In this document: positions 53,435 through 62,774 of the stretch, piece after piece
Layout of the letters: each line of letters starts with the position of its first letter
How positions within the stretch are numbered: position 1 is the first letter of the stretch
Origin: Chitinimonas viridis
GTDB taxonomy: Bacteria > Pseudomonadota > Gammaproteobacteria > Burkholderiales > Chitinimonadaceae
Length of the DNA: 64,000 nucleotides
Assembly (NCBI RefSeq): GCF_030409555.1
Contig: NZ_JAUFPU010000007.1
Span: forward strand, 1-64,000
Reading direction: 5' to 3'
Notes under the pieces: generated by a model
Seen by the model: only the letters and a program-made list of their open reading frames with translations
Told to the model about the DNA's origin: nothing
The model's database searches: none
Made by a program: the position numbers and the translations under genes

Positions 53435-53521
53435 ATGGTTATGTCTTCGTGCACCGTCTGGTTCGCACGCCTTTATGGCATGTACGCCCGCTCCTGCCCC
53501 ATTTCTGTCGCGTTGCGATAG
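53435..53521 (+). CDS. 28-codon leader ORF upstream of the ABC-F gene
   Basis: A short ORF starting MVMSSCTVWFARLYGMYARS and ending SVALR-stop is preceded by AAAGGAGGT (53422-53430), the best Shine-Dalgarno sequence seen in this window, at ideal spacing. It ends 129 bases before the ABC-F start. Antibiotic-resistance ABC-F genes are often controlled by ribosome stalling on such leader peptides; that role here is inferred. Confidence 0.55.
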   Translation: MVMSSCTVWFARLYGMYARSCPISVALR

Positions 53522-53551
53522 TGGGTCGGAGCAAAGCCCTCATTCCTGCCG

Positions 53552-53631
53552 AAAAGCCCTTCTTCCGCTTTTCCTGAGTCCTTTCCCGACTCCTGTCGTC
53601 AGCGCTTGTGTTGATGTGGATGCCTGCATCC
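53552..53631 (+). promoter_or_regulatory. Hairpins between leader ORF and ABC-F start
   Basis: Three small stems lie in order: GAAAAGC/GCTTTTC (53553-53574), GAGTC/GACTC (about 53576-53592) and GGATGC-CT-GCATCC (53618-53631), the last 19 bases before the ABC-F ATG. They could switch pairing as ribosomes move on the leader. None has a T-run. Outside these and the leader, 53326-53650 holds nothing I recognise. Confidence 0.35.
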
Positions 53632-53650
53632 CAAAAATATGGCAAGAGCG

Positions 53651-55378
53651 ATGACTACACTGATTTCCGCACTCTCCCTGCAACTGGATACCGCCGACGG
53701 CGCTTTGTTCCAGGATCTGTCCTTTACCCTCAACCTGGGCGACCGTGTAGGTCTGCTGGGTCACAACGGCTGCGGCAAGAGCACGCTGCTGGGCTTGCTG
53801 ACCGGCACCCGCGAGGCCACCGCCGGCACGGTGCACCACGCCCGCGCCTGTCGCCTGCAACATGTGGAGCAGCATCTGCCTGCCGAGCTGGCCGGCTTGA
53901 CCCTGCACGCCGCCCTCTGCGCAGCCGTGGGCAACCATCCCGATGCACGCTGGCGCTCGGATGCCATGCTGCAGGAGCTGGGGTTCGAGCCCCATCACGC
54001 CCAGGTGCCCGTCTCCGGCCTGAGTGGCGGCCAGCACACCCGCCTGCTGCTGGGCCGTGCCCTGCTGCAGGAACCCAATATGTTGCTGCTGGACGAGCCC
54101 AGCAACCACCTGGACCTGCCCTCCCTGCTCTGGCTGGAGCAATTCCTGCAGCGCTGGACGGGCGGCTTTATCCTGGTCTCGCACGATGCCAGGCTGCTCG
54201 ACAACGTTACCCGGCAGAGCTGGATACTGCGCGACAAGCGCTTGTACTGCTTTGACCTGCCCTGCAGCACGGCGCGGGCAGCGCTGGACGAGATGGACCA
54301 GGCCGCCAGCCAGCGCCATGCCGCCGAGCAGAAGGAAATAGACCGGCTCACCAGCAGCAGCCAGCGCCTGGCGATCTGGGGCCGTACCTACGACAATGAA
54401 GACCTGTCACGCAAGGCCAAGGTCATACAGAAGCGAGCCGACCGGCTGCGCGAGGAGCAGACCTTCGTCACCCAAGGCCCGCCATGGCGCCTGGCCCTGC
54501 AAGGTCAGGCCCTGGCGGCCGACCGCCTGCTGGCGCTGAGCGCACTGCCGGTAAGGCCCGCCGCAGGCTTGCCGCCGCTGTTTACGCTGGAGGATTGCAG
54601 CCTCAAGGCCGGCGACCGGGTTGCCCTGCTGGGCGCCAACGGCCTGGGCAAGTCCTCGCTGCTGCGGCAATGCTGGCAGGCCTTGCAGCACGAAGCCCAG
54701 GCTGACGGCATCCAGTTCCACAGCCAGGCTGCCGTTGGGTACTACGATCAGTCACAACAGCAGCTGCGCGACAACGATGACCTGATGAGCGCACTGGCGC
54801 CCTTTGCCCGCCTGTCCGGCCGCATCGCCGAGATGGACAGGCGCAGGGCCCTGATCAGCGCCGGATTTGCCTACCCCCGGCATGGCCAGAAGGTGGCGAC
54901 ACTCAGTGGCGGCGAGCGCTCGCGCCTGCTGTTCCTGGGGCTATCGCTGGCCAGCTACCATCTCCTGCTGCTGGACGAGCCGACCAACCACCTGGATATG
55001 GATGGCAAGGCCGAGCTGGCCCAAGCCCTGCTCGGCTACGCCGGCGGCGTGTTGCTGGTATCACATGACCGCGAGCTGATAGAGCGCGCCTGCAACCGCT
55101 ACTGGCTGATACGCGATGGCCGGATAGAACAATGGCAGGATGCCGCACAAGCCTATGCCCGCATGCAGGAGGTGGCGCCCGCCACCCTCAGCCGGCCAGC
55201 CTCAGCACCGGTCGCGCCAGCTGCGGTGAGCGATACCGACCAGATGCTGGCCCGCTTGTGCGAGCTGGAAGCACGCCTGGCCGACGACCTTGGCCGCAAG
55301 CCGCGCCAGCAAAGACCGCAGGCTCAGCAGCAATGGCGCCAGGAGATCGCCAGCCTGAGTCAGGTCTTGGGTTTGTAG
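53651..55378 (+). CDS. ABC-F family ATPase
   Basis: This 575-residue soluble protein has two ABC ATPase domains and no membrane segments. Domain 1 has Walker A GHNGCGKST, signature LSGGQHTRLLLG and Walker B LLLDEPSNHLD. Domain 2 has GANGLGKSS, LSGGERSRLLFLG and LLLDEPTNHLDMDG. A charged linker (about 220-300) joins them, and the C-terminus is a short coiled extension. ABC-F proteins act on the ribosome, as translation factors or antibiotic protectors. The presence of a leader ORF favours the inducible protection type; the sequence alone does not settle it. Confidence 0.88.
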   Translation: MTTLISALSLQLDTADGALFQDLSFTLNLGDRVGLLGHNGCGKSTLLGLLTGTREATAGTVHHARACRLQHVEQHLPAELAGLTLHAALCAAVGNHPDARWRSDAMLQELGFEPHHAQVPVSGLSGGQHTRLLLGRALLQEPNMLLLDEPSNHLDLPSLLWLEQFLQRWTGGFILVSHDARLLDNVTRQSWILRDKRLYCFDLPCSTARAALDEMDQAASQRHAAEQKEIDRLTSSSQRLAIWGRTYDNEDLSRKAKVIQKRADRLREEQTFVTQGPPWRLALQGQALAADRLLALSALPVRPAAGLPPLFTLEDCSLKAGDRVALLGANGLGKSSLLRQCWQALQHEAQADGIQFHSQAAVGYYDQSQQQLRDNDDLMSALAPFARLSGRIAEMDRRRALISAGFAYPRHGQKVATLSGGERSRLLFLGLSLASYHLLLLDEPTNHLDMDGKAELAQALLGYAGGVLLVSHDRELIERACNRYWLIRDGRIEQWQDAAQAYARMQEVAPATLSRPASAPVAPAAVSDTDQMLARLCELEARLADDLGRKPRQQRPQAQQQWRQEIASLSQVLGL

Positions 55379-55383
55379 CGATC

Positions 55384-55409
55384 AGGCAGCAGGGTCGACC
55401 CTGCTGCCT
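55384..55409. terminator. Perfect 26-base palindrome between convergent genes
   Basis: AGGCAGCAGGGTC and its exact complement sit without a loop in the 34-base gap between the ABC-F gene and the metallohydrolase gene. The position suggests a shared bidirectional terminator, though there is no T-run. Confidence 0.6.
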
Positions 55410-55412
55410 CAC

Positions 55413-56480
55413 CTACTCACGCCACCAGGCATCCCCGGCCGGTGGTTGCAACATGTCGACCGGCTGCCCCATGCGCGGCGTGGTCAAGGCTACCTGCTGA
55501 GCCTGTGCCAGGGCGCTGATGCGCTCGAAAGGCTCGTGCCAGGCATGCAGCGACAGGTCGAACGTGCCGTTGTGTATGGGCAGCAGCCACTTACCACGCA
55601 AATCCAGATGCGCCTGCAAGGATTGCTCCGGCAGCATGTGGATATCTGCCCATTGCTCGTTGTAGGCGCCCGTCTCCATCAGGGTCAGGTCAAACGGGCC
55701 GTACTTGTCGCCTATGGCCTTGAAGCCAGCGTGGTAGCCGGTGTCGCCGCTGAAGTAGAGCTTGAGCCCTGGCGCGGCAATCACCCAGGATGCCCACAGG
55801 GTGCTGTTGCGGTCGCTCAGGCTGCGGCCGGAAAAATGCTGCGCCGGCGTCGCGGCCAGCATCACCCCGCCTACCCGTGTCTCCTGCCACCAGTCCAGCT
55901 GCTGCACCTTGGCTGCCGGCACGCCCCAGGCCACCAGACGGTCGCCCACACCCAACGGGGTATAGAAGCGCTCCACCTTGGGGATGAGCGCCTGTATGGC
56001 CGCATGGTCCAGGTGGTCATAATGGTCATGCGACAGTATCACCCCCTTGATGGGCGGCAACGCCTCCAGGCTGATGGGGGGCTGATGGAAGCGCTTGGGC
56101 CCCAGCCACTGCAAGGGCGACGCCCGCTCCGAGAATACCGGGTCGGTCAGCCAGAACGCCCCTTCCAGCTTCAGCAGCATGGTGGAGTGGCCCAGGCGGT
56201 AGAGGGTGTTGTCAGGCGCGGCCAGCAGGTCGGCCTGGCTCAGCGCCAGCACCGGAATCGCCTTGCGGGGCGTGGTGTCCGGCGCTTTGTCCACCAGCAT
56301 GCTCCAGGCGGCCTGCAGGGTCTGGCCCAAGCCGGGGCTGGGCGTGGTGGCGACATTGCGGAAACGACCTGCTTCAAACTGCGTGGAGCGCGGATAAGCA
56401 GGCACGGTGCTGCAGGCATTCAAGGCAAGGTAGGCCATGGCGACGGTCAATCCTATCAGGGTCAGGCGTAGGGGCTTCAT
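55413..56480 (-). CDS. MBL-fold metallohydrolase lipoprotein
   Basis: This 355-residue exported protein has an N-terminal signal with the lipobox-like ALNAC (Cys 23), then a metallo-beta-lactamase fold of the NAPE-PLD/RomA-like group. The metal-binding motif is SHDHYDHLDH, with His in TPAQHFSGR, Asp in FSGDTGYHAGF and a late His in LPIHNGTF. Substrates of bacterial members are uncertain. It is divergent from tetR with shared operators, so it is probably a target of that repressor. Confidence 0.82.
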   Translation of the reverse strand: MKPLRLTLIGLTVAMAYLALNACSTVPAYPRSTQFEAGRFRNVATTPSPGLGQTLQAAWSMLVDKAPDTTPRKAIPVLALSQADLLAAPDNTLYRLGHSTMLLKLEGAFWLTDPVFSERASPLQWLGPKRFHQPPISLEALPPIKGVILSHDHYDHLDHAAIQALIPKVERFYTPLGVGDRLVAWGVPAAKVQQLDWWQETRVGGVMLAATPAQHFSGRSLSDRNSTLWASWVIAAPGLKLYFSGDTGYHAGFKAIGDKYGPFDLTLMETGAYNEQWADIHMLPEQSLQAHLDLRGKWLLPIHNGTFDLSLHAWHEPFERISALAQAQQVALTTPRMGQPVDMLQPPAGDAWWRE

Positions 56481-56524
56481 CGGGTTCTCCGGAGCAGATC
56501 CTCTGCCCCTTCGAGATAAATTAC

Positions 56525-56572
56525 ACTACACAGTGTAGTTTTATGCAAGAAAAAAGTACACTGGTCAGTGTA
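56525..56572. promoter_or_regulatory. Pair of TetR-type operators
   Basis: Two related palindromes lie between the divergent metallohydrolase and tetR genes: ACTACACAGTGTAGT (56525-56539) and TACACTGGTCAGTGTA (56557-56572). Both share ACACTG/CAGTGT-like half-sites, and their centres are 32.5 bases apart, about three helical turns. This is a typical arrangement for a TetR repressor controlling both directions. Confidence 0.75.
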
Positions 56573-56608
56573 AAATCAGATTCAACCCCCCCAGGTATCC
56601 GCCCTCCC

Positions 56609-57235
56609 ATGTCTGAACCACTACGCCTGACTGACCAGAAACGCGCCGCCATCCTGGCTGCGGCCATTGCCGAGTTCCGTGCCAACGGCTTCCAGAGCAC
56701 CAGCATGGACAAGATCGCCGCCAGCGCCGATGTCTCCAAGCGTACGGTCTACAATCACTTCCCCAGCAAGGAAGAACTGTTCGCCGAAATCCTGCTGCAG
56801 CTCTGGCAGCGCAGCCTGGCCCGGCGCGACCTGCCCTATCGCGCCGATCTCTCCCTGCGCGAACAATTGCTGGCTCTGGTGGCGCAGAAGCTGGACATGC
56901 TGGACGACGACAATTTTCTCGACCTGGCCCGCGTCGCCATCGCCGAGACCATACATACGCCCGAGCGGGCACAGGCCATGGTGGCCAAGATGGGCGAGCG
57001 GGAAGAAGGCTTGACCACCTGGCTCAGGGCCGCCCAGGCCGACGGCAGGCTCAGGCCGCACGACCCGGCGTTCGCCACCCACCAGCTGTATGGCTTGCTC
57101 AAGGCGTTTGCCTTCTGGCCCCAGGTCACCATGGGCCAACCCCGCCCCTCGGCCGAGGCAAGGCAGCACATCATGACCACCACAGTAGACATGTTCCTGG
57201 GCTACTACGCCCAGCCCAGCCCCACTGGAACCTAG
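56609..57235 (+). CDS. TetR/AcrR-family repressor
   Basis: This protein of about 208 residues has the N-terminal helix-turn-helix (AAILAAAIAEFRANGFQSTSMDKIA, then SKRTVYNHFPSKEELFAEIL) and a C-terminal ligand domain of the AcrR C-terminal type. The frame is open to 56543, but that ATG lies between the operators and lacks a ribosome-binding site; I prefer 56609 (MSEPLRLTDQ). The stop is three bases before the SMR pump gene, so it probably regulates its own operon. Confidence 0.9.
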   Translation: MSEPLRLTDQKRAAILAAAIAEFRANGFQSTSMDKIAASADVSKRTVYNHFPSKEELFAEILLQLWQRSLARRDLPYRADLSLREQLLALVAQKLDMLDDDNFLDLARVAIAETIHTPERAQAMVAKMGEREEGLTTWLRAAQADGRLRPHDPAFATHQLYGLLKAFAFWPQVTMGQPRPSAEARQHIMTTTVDMFLGYYAQPSPTGT

Positions 57236-57238
57236 CCC

Positions 57239-57571
57239 ATGCAAAATTGGCTCTTTCTCGCCATCGCCATCGTCGCCGAGGTCATCGCCACCTCGGCCCT
57301 CAAGTCCAGCGATGGCCTCACCCGGCTGTGGCCCTCCCTGCTCACCCTGGGCGGCTACAGCATTGCCTTCTATTTCCTGTCGCTCACCCTGCGCACCATC
57401 CCCATGGGCACCGCCTACGCCATCTGGTCAGGCGCAGGCATCGTCCTGATCGCCCTGATCGCCTGGCTGCTGCACGGCCAGAAGCTCGACGCGCCCGCCC
57501 TGCTGGGCATGGCCCTGATCATCGCCGGGGTAGTGGTCATCAATCTCTACTCCAAGGCGGCAGCGCATTAA
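57239..57571 (+). CDS. Small multidrug resistance efflux protein
   Basis: This 110-residue four-helix SMR transporter resembles EmrE/QacE: the essential glutamate is at position 14 ([18 protein letters not shown]), the YAIW motif with the conserved Trp is in [15 protein letters not shown], and the fourth helix is intact. It works as an antiparallel dimer exchanging protons for cationic drugs or small quaternary or guanidinium compounds; the exact group (Qac or Gdx) cannot be fixed by eye, though the motifs lean to Qac. It is coupled to tetR. Confidence 0.9.
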   Translation: MQNWLFLAIAIVAEVIATSALKSSDGLTRLWPSLLTLGGYSIAFYFLSLTLRTIPMGTAYAIWSGAGIVLIALIAWLLHGQKLDAPALLGMALIIAGVVVINLYSKAAAH

Positions 57572-57666
57572 GGCACGCAGGAAGTCACATCAAACCAGGC
57601 GCGCCGAGCCCATCATTCAAGCCATAGTGGCGACTTTAGGTCACGCGATGTCGCTCCTGTGCAGAC

Positions 57667-58605
57667 TTAGCGGGCAATCCGCCAAGCCAGCCGTGCCGCC
57701 ACCTTGGCGGTGACACCATCGCGGTCAAAGGCCGGGTTCAGCTCGGCGATATCCGCCAGCATCAGCTTGCCCGTAGCCTTGGCGGCATCGATCAGGGCCT
57801 CGACCACCGACAGCTCCACGCCGTAGGCTGCCGGCGCCGAAACGCCCGGCGCCACGCTGCCCGGCAGGACATCAAGGCAGACGGTCAGGTATAGCCAGTC
57901 CACTTCGTCGGCAAAGAAGGCCAGGGTATCGAGCAGGTCTTCCATCCTGTCGCGCGTACACTCCTCGTCGCCGCGCCACTGCACGCCCAACTCGCGGGCA
58001 CGGTGGAACAGGGCCTCGGTATTGCCCGGTTCAGAGATGCCATAGACCAGGTAGTTGAACGACATCCGGTTGGCCGCGCAGGCCTCGGCAATCTGCCGGA
58101 ACGGCGTGCCGGAACTACCGCGCTCGCCTGCCCGCAGATCGAAATGGGCGTCGAGGTTAACGATGCCTACGCGCGGCGGCCTGCCCTGCAGCTCGGCGTG
58201 GCGTGCCAGGCCGAGGAAGCTGCCATAGGCAATCTCGTGCCCACCGCCCAGCACCAGCGGAAAATGCCCGCGTTGCAGCAGATGGGTCACCTGCCTGCCC
58301 AGCTCCTGCTGCGCCTCCTCCAGCGCATCGCCCACGCAGCGCACATTACCGGCATCGTAGATATGCCCCTCATGGTGCCAGGCCAGGTTGGCCAGCGCCT
58401 TGCGCAGGGCCAGCGGCCCCTCTTCTGCACCAGGCCGGCCGTGATTTCGCTGCACCCCGGCATGGCATGCAAAGCCCAGCAAGGCCGTACCAGGAGGCGC
58501 ATCATCGTGGAAGGCCTGCAGGCACTCATGCCAGCGGCGGGCCAGCGGGCCTTCCTCGGCGTCTACGCGGCCTTGCCATACGGCCATATCAGCAGCTTGG
58601 TACAT
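57667..58605 (-). CDS. hutG: Formimidoylglutamase
   Basis: This 312-residue arginase-family enzyme hydrolyses N-formimidoyl-L-glutamate to glutamate and formamide, the last step of histidine breakdown by the HutG route. The dinuclear Mn ligands are in LGGGHEIAYG, LDAHFDLR and CLDVLPGSVAPGVSAP. The frame is open to 58710; the ATG at 58605 (MYQAADMAVWQG) fits the family. Its neighbours hutI and hutU share the strand. Confidence 0.92.
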   Translation of the reverse strand: MYQAADMAVWQGRVDAEEGPLARRWHECLQAFHDDAPPGTALLGFACHAGVQRNHGRPGAEEGPLALRKALANLAWHHEGHIYDAGNVRCVGDALEEAQQELGRQVTHLLQRGHFPLVLGGGHEIAYGSFLGLARHAELQGRPPRVGIVNLDAHFDLRAGERGSSGTPFRQIAEACAANRMSFNYLVYGISEPGNTEALFHRARELGVQWRGDEECTRDRMEDLLDTLAFFADEVDWLYLTVCLDVLPGSVAPGVSAPAAYGVELSVVEALIDAAKATGKLMLADIAELNPAFDRDGVTAKVAARLAWRIAR

Positions 58606-58652
58606 AGTGGGGCTCCAATGAGAATAGCCTCCCGGCTTGGGATGGACGGGCA

Positions 58653-59210
58653 CTAGCCAGGATAGGACAGGAATAATTCGGTTTGCAGCTTGCCAGGGGG
58701 CCTTTGCCATTGCCAGCCGCTAGCCTGCAGCACTTCGGCCAACGCCGCGAAAAGCGGCTGGGCAGATCGTCGGTTGCCAAGCGCGATGCCATCGTAGGCG
58801 TAACCGGGCCGGCGCAGAAAGACGCACTCTGCAGGCAAATCGGCCACGCCAGGATGAAGATACAGGCCACTTCCTGGCCGGATGGCAGTACGCCAGACAG
58901 GTAGCAACAGGCACATTCGGTAGTAGGTCACGCCACGCCTGCCAACCACCAGTACCTCAAGCAAGCCCAACGGCAACAATAGCAGGCACCAGACCCAAAC
59001 CGGCCAGGGTGGCAACAGCAGAAGCGTGGTTGCCATATCGCTGTCCCACAACACAAACAGGTAGATGCCCATCATGAGCATATACATCTGCAAGGTCACG
59101 ATGCCGGCGGGTAGCAAGAATAAGTGCCAGGAACCGATGCGGCACTGATACCACCAACCGCCCGGCCTTGATAACCATCGCCACGCCTGGCTTGTGCTGG
59201 GTGGAGCCAT
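58653..59210 (-). CDS. Hypothetical membrane protein inside the hut operon
   Basis: This 185-residue protein has two strongly hydrophobic segments (about 28-55 and 62-88) followed by a soluble part of about 95 residues (SGLYLHPGVADLPAECVFLRRPGYAYDG). It is very rich in Trp and Leu. I recognise no family. It sits three bases after hutI and 47 before hutG, so it is translated from the hut transcript. A role in histidine or urocanate uptake is only a guess from position. Confidence 0.65.
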   Translation of the reverse strand: MAPPSTSQAWRWLSRPGGWWYQCRIGSWHLFLLPAGIVTLQMYMLMMGIYLFVLWDSDMATTLLLLPPWPVWVWCLLLLPLGLLEVLVVGRRGVTYYRMCLLLPVWRTAIRPGSGLYLHPGVADLPAECVFLRRPGYAYDGIALGNRRSAQPLFAALAEVLQASGWQWQRPPGKLQTELFLSYPG

Positions 59211-59213
59211 GCG

Positions 59214-60416
59214 CTAACCCTGTTGACCGTTGTACCAGCGCCCCAGCAGCGGCTCGCCGCCCAACCAATAGCATAGCTCGGCCGGCCGGTTGATCTGCCA
59301 TAGTGCCAGGTCGGCGCGCTTGCCGACTTCCAGTGTGCCGGTCTGCTGCTGCAGGCCCAGCGCCTGCGCTGCATGGCGCGTCATGCCGGCAAGGGCCTCG
59401 GCCGGAGTGAGGCGGAACAGCGTGCATGCCATGTTCAGCGCCAACAGTGGGCTGGAGGCGGGCGCCGTGCCGGGATTGCAGTCAGTGGAGACCGCCATGG
59501 GCACACCCGCCGCCCGCAAGGCAGCGATAGGTGGCAGCTTGGTCTCGCGCAGGCAGTAGAAGGCGATGGGCAACAGCACGGCGACCGTGCCATGCTGCGC
59601 CATGGCGGCAATGGCCTGCTCGTCCAGCCACTCCAGATGATCAGCCGACAGCCCATCATGCTGGGCCGTCAGCAGCGCCCCGCCAGAGTCGGACAACTGC
59701 TCGGCATGCAACTTGACCGGCAGGCCCAGCGCCTTGGCCGCCTGGAACAGGCGCGCCACCTGATCGCGGCTGAAGCCTATCTGCTCGCAGAAGGCATCGA
59801 CGGCATCCACCAGCCCTTCCTCCGCCAGCGGCTTGAGCCAGGCAATGCAGGCCTCGATATAGTCATCCGGCCGGCCCTGGAATTCGGGGGGCAGCGCATG
59901 GGCCGCCAGGTAGGTGGCTTGTACGCCGACCCGCCGCTGCTGGCCTAGCTGCCGCGCCACCCGCAGCATCTTGCGCTCGCTGTCGAAATCCAGGCCATAG
60001 CCGGACTTGACCTCCACCGTGGTCACCCCCTCGCGCAGCATGCCGTCCAGCCGGCGCAGGCTCTGCGCCAGCAGCTCGGCCTCGCTGGCAGCGCGGGTAG
60101 CGCTGACCGAGGAGCGTATGCCGCCGCCAGCACGGGCAATCTCCTCGTAGCTGGCGCCATTGAGCCGCAACTCGAACTCATGCGAACGGTCTCCGCCAAA
60201 TACCAGGTGGGTATGGCAGTCGATCAGCCCAGGCGTGAGCCAGCCACCCTGCCCGTCCACCTCTTCCAACTCACCCAGGCCGGCCGGGATATCCTGCTCT
60301 GCCCCTAGCCAGGCTATGCGGCCATCGCGCACCAGCAGGGCGGCATCATGCAGCTCGCCGTAGCCGTCGGGCTGGGCAAAGGTGGCAAGGTGGGTGTGGC
60401 GTATCAGCAGGTTCAT
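59214..60416 (-). CDS. hutI: Imidazolonepropionase
   Basis: This 400-residue amidohydrolase opens the imidazolone ring to give N-formimidoyl-L-glutamate. The metal-binding HxH is in [19 protein letters not shown], with the substrate Arg/Tyr region [35 protein letters not shown] with the second His, and the catalytic Asp in [10 protein letters not shown]. Full length. It is preceded by a 140-base gap with two hairpins after hutU. Confidence 0.95.
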   Translation of the reverse strand: MNLLIRHTHLATFAQPDGYGELHDAALLVRDGRIAWLGAEQDIPAGLGELEEVDGQGGWLTPGLIDCHTHLVFGGDRSHEFELRLNGASYEEIARAGGGIRSSVSATRAASEAELLAQSLRRLDGMLREGVTTVEVKSGYGLDFDSERKMLRVARQLGQQRRVGVQATYLAAHALPPEFQGRPDDYIEACIAWLKPLAEEGLVDAVDAFCEQIGFSRDQVARLFQAAKALGLPVKLHAEQLSDSGGALLTAQHDGLSADHLEWLDEQAIAAMAQHGTVAVLLPIAFYCLRETKLPPIAALRAAGVPMAVSTDCNPGTAPASSPLLALNMACTLFRLTPAEALAGMTRHAAQALGLQQQTGTLEVGKRADLALWQINRPAELCYWLGGEPLLGRWYNGQQG

Positions 60417-60476
60417 GGCTTTGGCGTTGTCTGCAGACCCAGGTTTCAGGCCAGGTTTTCAATTTTTCAATAGGCC

Positions 60477-60531
60477 GTGCCGCCGGGCAATAGCGCGGCG
60501 GCACGAGTAGGCAGCAGGGGGGAGTGCTGCC
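60477..60531 (-). other. Two hairpins between hutU and hutI
   Basis: GTGCCGCC (60477-60484) pairs with GGCGGCAC (60497-60504), and GGCAGCA (60510-60516) pairs with TGCTGCC (60525-60531). Neither is followed by a T-run. They may slow read-through or protect the hutU end of the mRNA. Confidence 0.4.
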
Positions 60532-60556
60532 GTCTGGTGGCCGGCACCCCGCCTGA

Positions 60557-62230
60557 TCAGCGACCCAGCATGGGCAGGTTCAGCCCCTGCTCGCGGGCAC
60601 AAGTCTGTGCAATCTCGTAGCCGGCATCGGCATGGCGCATCACGCCTGTGCCCGGGTCGTTCCACAGCACCCGTTCGATACGCTTGGCGGCAGCATCGCT
60701 GCCATCACAGACGATAACCACGCCGGAATGCTGCGAATAGCCCATGCCCACGCCACCGCCGTGGTGCAAGGACACCCAGGTCGCGCCGCCAGCCGTGTTC
60801 AGCAGCGCATTGAGCAAGGGCCAGTCCGAGACGGCATCGCTACCGTCGCGCATAGCCTCGGTTTCGCGGTTCGGGGAGGCCACCGAACCCGAGTCCAGGT
60901 GATCGCGGCCGATGACCACGGGAGCCTTCAGCTCGCCCGTCCTGACCATCTCGTTGAAGGCCAGCCCCAGGCGATGCCGGTCGCCCAGACCCACCCAGCA
61001 GATACGGGCCGGCAGGCCCTGGAAGGCGATACGCTCGCGCGCCATGTCCAACCAGTTGTGCAGGTGCGGATCATCGGGTATCAGTTCCTTGACCTTGGCA
61101 TCGGTCTTGTAGATGTCCTCGGGATCGCCCGACAGCGCCACCCAGCGGAAGGGGCCTACGCCCTTGCAGAACAAGGGACGGATATAGGCCGGTACAAAGC
61201 CGGGGAAATCGAAGGCGTTGCTGACGCCCTGGTCCAGTGCTACCTGGCGGATATTGTTGCCGTAGTCGAGGGTGGCTGCACCGCGCGCCTGCAGGTCCAG
61301 CATGGCTTGCACATGCACAGCCATGGAGCGGCTGGCCGCCTCCACCACGCTCTGGGGTGCCGATTTCTGCTTGTCGCGCCACTCCGCCACGCTCCAGCCT
61401 TGCGGCAGGTAGCCGTGTACCGGGTCATGGGCCGAGGTCTGGTCGGTCACCACATCGGGGGTGATGCCACGCTGCACCAGCTCGCCAAACACATCGGCGG
61501 CATTACCCAGCAAGCCCACCGATACCGGCTTGCCTTCAGCCCGGGCGGCATCCAGCATGGCCAGCGCCTCATCCAGGGTATGGGCCTTCTTGTCCACATA
61601 GCGGGTCTTCAGGCGGAAATCGATGCGGGTCTCGTCGCACTCCACCGCAATCATGGAGAAGCCCGCCATGGTGGCGGCCAGCGGCTGGGCGCCACCCATG
61701 CCACCCAGGCCACCGGTCAGTATCCAGCGGCCTGCCGGCTTGCCATCGAAATGCTGGTTGGCAACGGCGTAGAAAGTCTCGTAGGTCCCCTGCACTATGC
61801 CCTGGGTACCGATGTAGATCCACGAGCCGGCCGTCATCTGGCCGTACATCATCAAGCCCTTCTTATCGAGCTCATTGAAATGGTCCCAGTTGGCCCAGGC
61901 CGGCACCAGATTGGAGTTGGCCAGCAACACGCGCGGCGCGTCGGCATGGGTACGGAACACCCCCACCGGCTTGCCGCTCTGTATCAGCAGCGTCTCATCG
62001 TCGTTCAGGGTCTTGAGCGTATCCAGAATGCGGTCATAGCAGGCCCAATCGCGCGCCGCCCGGCCTATGCCGCCGTAGACCACCAGCGAAGTCGGGTGCT
62101 CCGCCACCTCGGCATCCAGATTGTTCTGGATCATGCGGAAGGCTGCTTCGGTCAGCCAGCTCTTGCAGCTCAGCTCGCTGCCGCGCGGGGCGCGGATGAC
62201 GCGGCTGGGGTCGATGCGGGGATCGGTCAT
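60557..62230 (-). CDS. hutU: Urocanate hydratase
   Basis: This 557-residue enzyme uses tightly bound NAD+ as an electrophile to turn urocanate into imidazolonepropionate. Characteristic segments: the glycine-rich NAD loop [16 protein letters not shown] (near residue 170), [23 protein letters not shown], and the C-terminal region [20 protein letters not shown]. Full length. It follows the GNAT gene by 32 bases on the same strand. Confidence 0.96.
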   Translation of the reverse strand: MTDPRIDPSRVIRAPRGSELSCKSWLTEAAFRMIQNNLDAEVAEHPTSLVVYGGIGRAARDWACYDRILDTLKTLNDDETLLIQSGKPVGVFRTHADAPRVLLANSNLVPAWANWDHFNELDKKGLMMYGQMTAGSWIYIGTQGIVQGTYETFYAVANQHFDGKPAGRWILTGGLGGMGGAQPLAATMAGFSMIAVECDETRIDFRLKTRYVDKKAHTLDEALAMLDAARAEGKPVSVGLLGNAADVFGELVQRGITPDVVTDQTSAHDPVHGYLPQGWSVAEWRDKQKSAPQSVVEAASRSMAVHVQAMLDLQARGAATLDYGNNIRQVALDQGVSNAFDFPGFVPAYIRPLFCKGVGPFRWVALSGDPEDIYKTDAKVKELIPDDPHLHNWLDMARERIAFQGLPARICWVGLGDRHRLGLAFNEMVRTGELKAPVVIGRDHLDSGSVASPNRETEAMRDGSDAVSDWPLLNALLNTAGGATWVSLHHGGGVGMGYSQHSGVVIVCDGSDAAAKRIERVLWNDPGTGVMRHADAGYEIAQTCAREQGLNLPMLGR

Positions 62231-62262
62231 GGTGGTCTCCTGTCGGGGAAGGGTAGATCGAA

Positions 62263-62766
62263 TCAGGCTGCGCCGGGGCTGAGGTCCAGGCGCAGAAAAT
62301 CGGTGGTTGGATGCTTGGGATTGGCAGCGTCGAAGCGCCAGCCATGCCGGCGGTAGAAGGCCAGAGCAGGAGCATTATGTCTGTCCACGCTGAGTCGCGC
62401 GGTATGGCAGCCGTGGCGCCGCAGATAGTCGACGGCATAGTCGTGCAACTGCCCACCCAGGCCTTGATGGCGCCAAGCCGGTAGCAGGTAGAACAGATGC
62501 ACATAGCCCTGCCCAGGCTGATCTAGCTCGTGCCTGACCTCCAGTTGACCGACGATCTCATCCCCCAGCCAGGCATGCACATAACCATCCGGGTAGTCGG
62601 CGCAACGCTGCGCCAACCTGGCCCGGTACAGCTCGCCCGCCGGTCCGGCATCGCGGTCGAACGACTCGGTGGTACCGAACGATACCTGGTAGGAATCCCG
62701 CCGCATGGCATAGGCCTCGGCAAAATCATCGTCCAGTTGGATGGGGGCAAGGCGCAGATGCATCAT
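62263..62766 (-). CDS. GNAT-family N-acetyltransferase in the hut operon
   Basis: This 167-residue protein has the GNAT fold: [29 protein letters not shown] with the acetyl-CoA loop RHQGLGG, and [21 protein letters not shown] at the C-terminus. The substrate is unknown. It stands between hutC and hutU, eight bases after the hutC stop, so it should be induced with histidine breakdown genes. It is not part of the standard hut pathway. Confidence 0.88.
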   Translation of the reverse strand: MMHLRLAPIQLDDDFAEAYAMRRDSYQVSFGTTESFDRDAGPAGELYRARLAQRCADYPDGYVHAWLGDEIVGQLEVRHELDQPGQGYVHLFYLLPAWRHQGLGGQLHDYAVDYLRRHGCHTARLSVDRHNAPALAFYRRHGWRFDAANPKHPTTDFLRLDLSPGAA

Positions 62767-62774
62767 GGCCTACC

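Noticed and set aside
53350-53577. A 75-codon frame through the leader region of the ABC-F gene
   Set aside because: It is in a different frame from the ORF that has the strong Shine-Dalgarno sequence, and has no good start signal.
53618-53651. A riboswitch before the ABC-F gene
   Set aside because: Only small simple stems are present and none matches a known riboswitch core; leader-peptide control explains the region better.
53980-54000. GGGTTCGAGCCCC, resembling a tRNA T-arm
   Set aside because: It lies inside the ABC-F coding sequence, and no cloverleaf can be built around it.
60632-62356. A 574-codon plus-strand frame opposite hutU
   Set aside because: It is antisense to a full-length hutU and lacks any recognisable domain.
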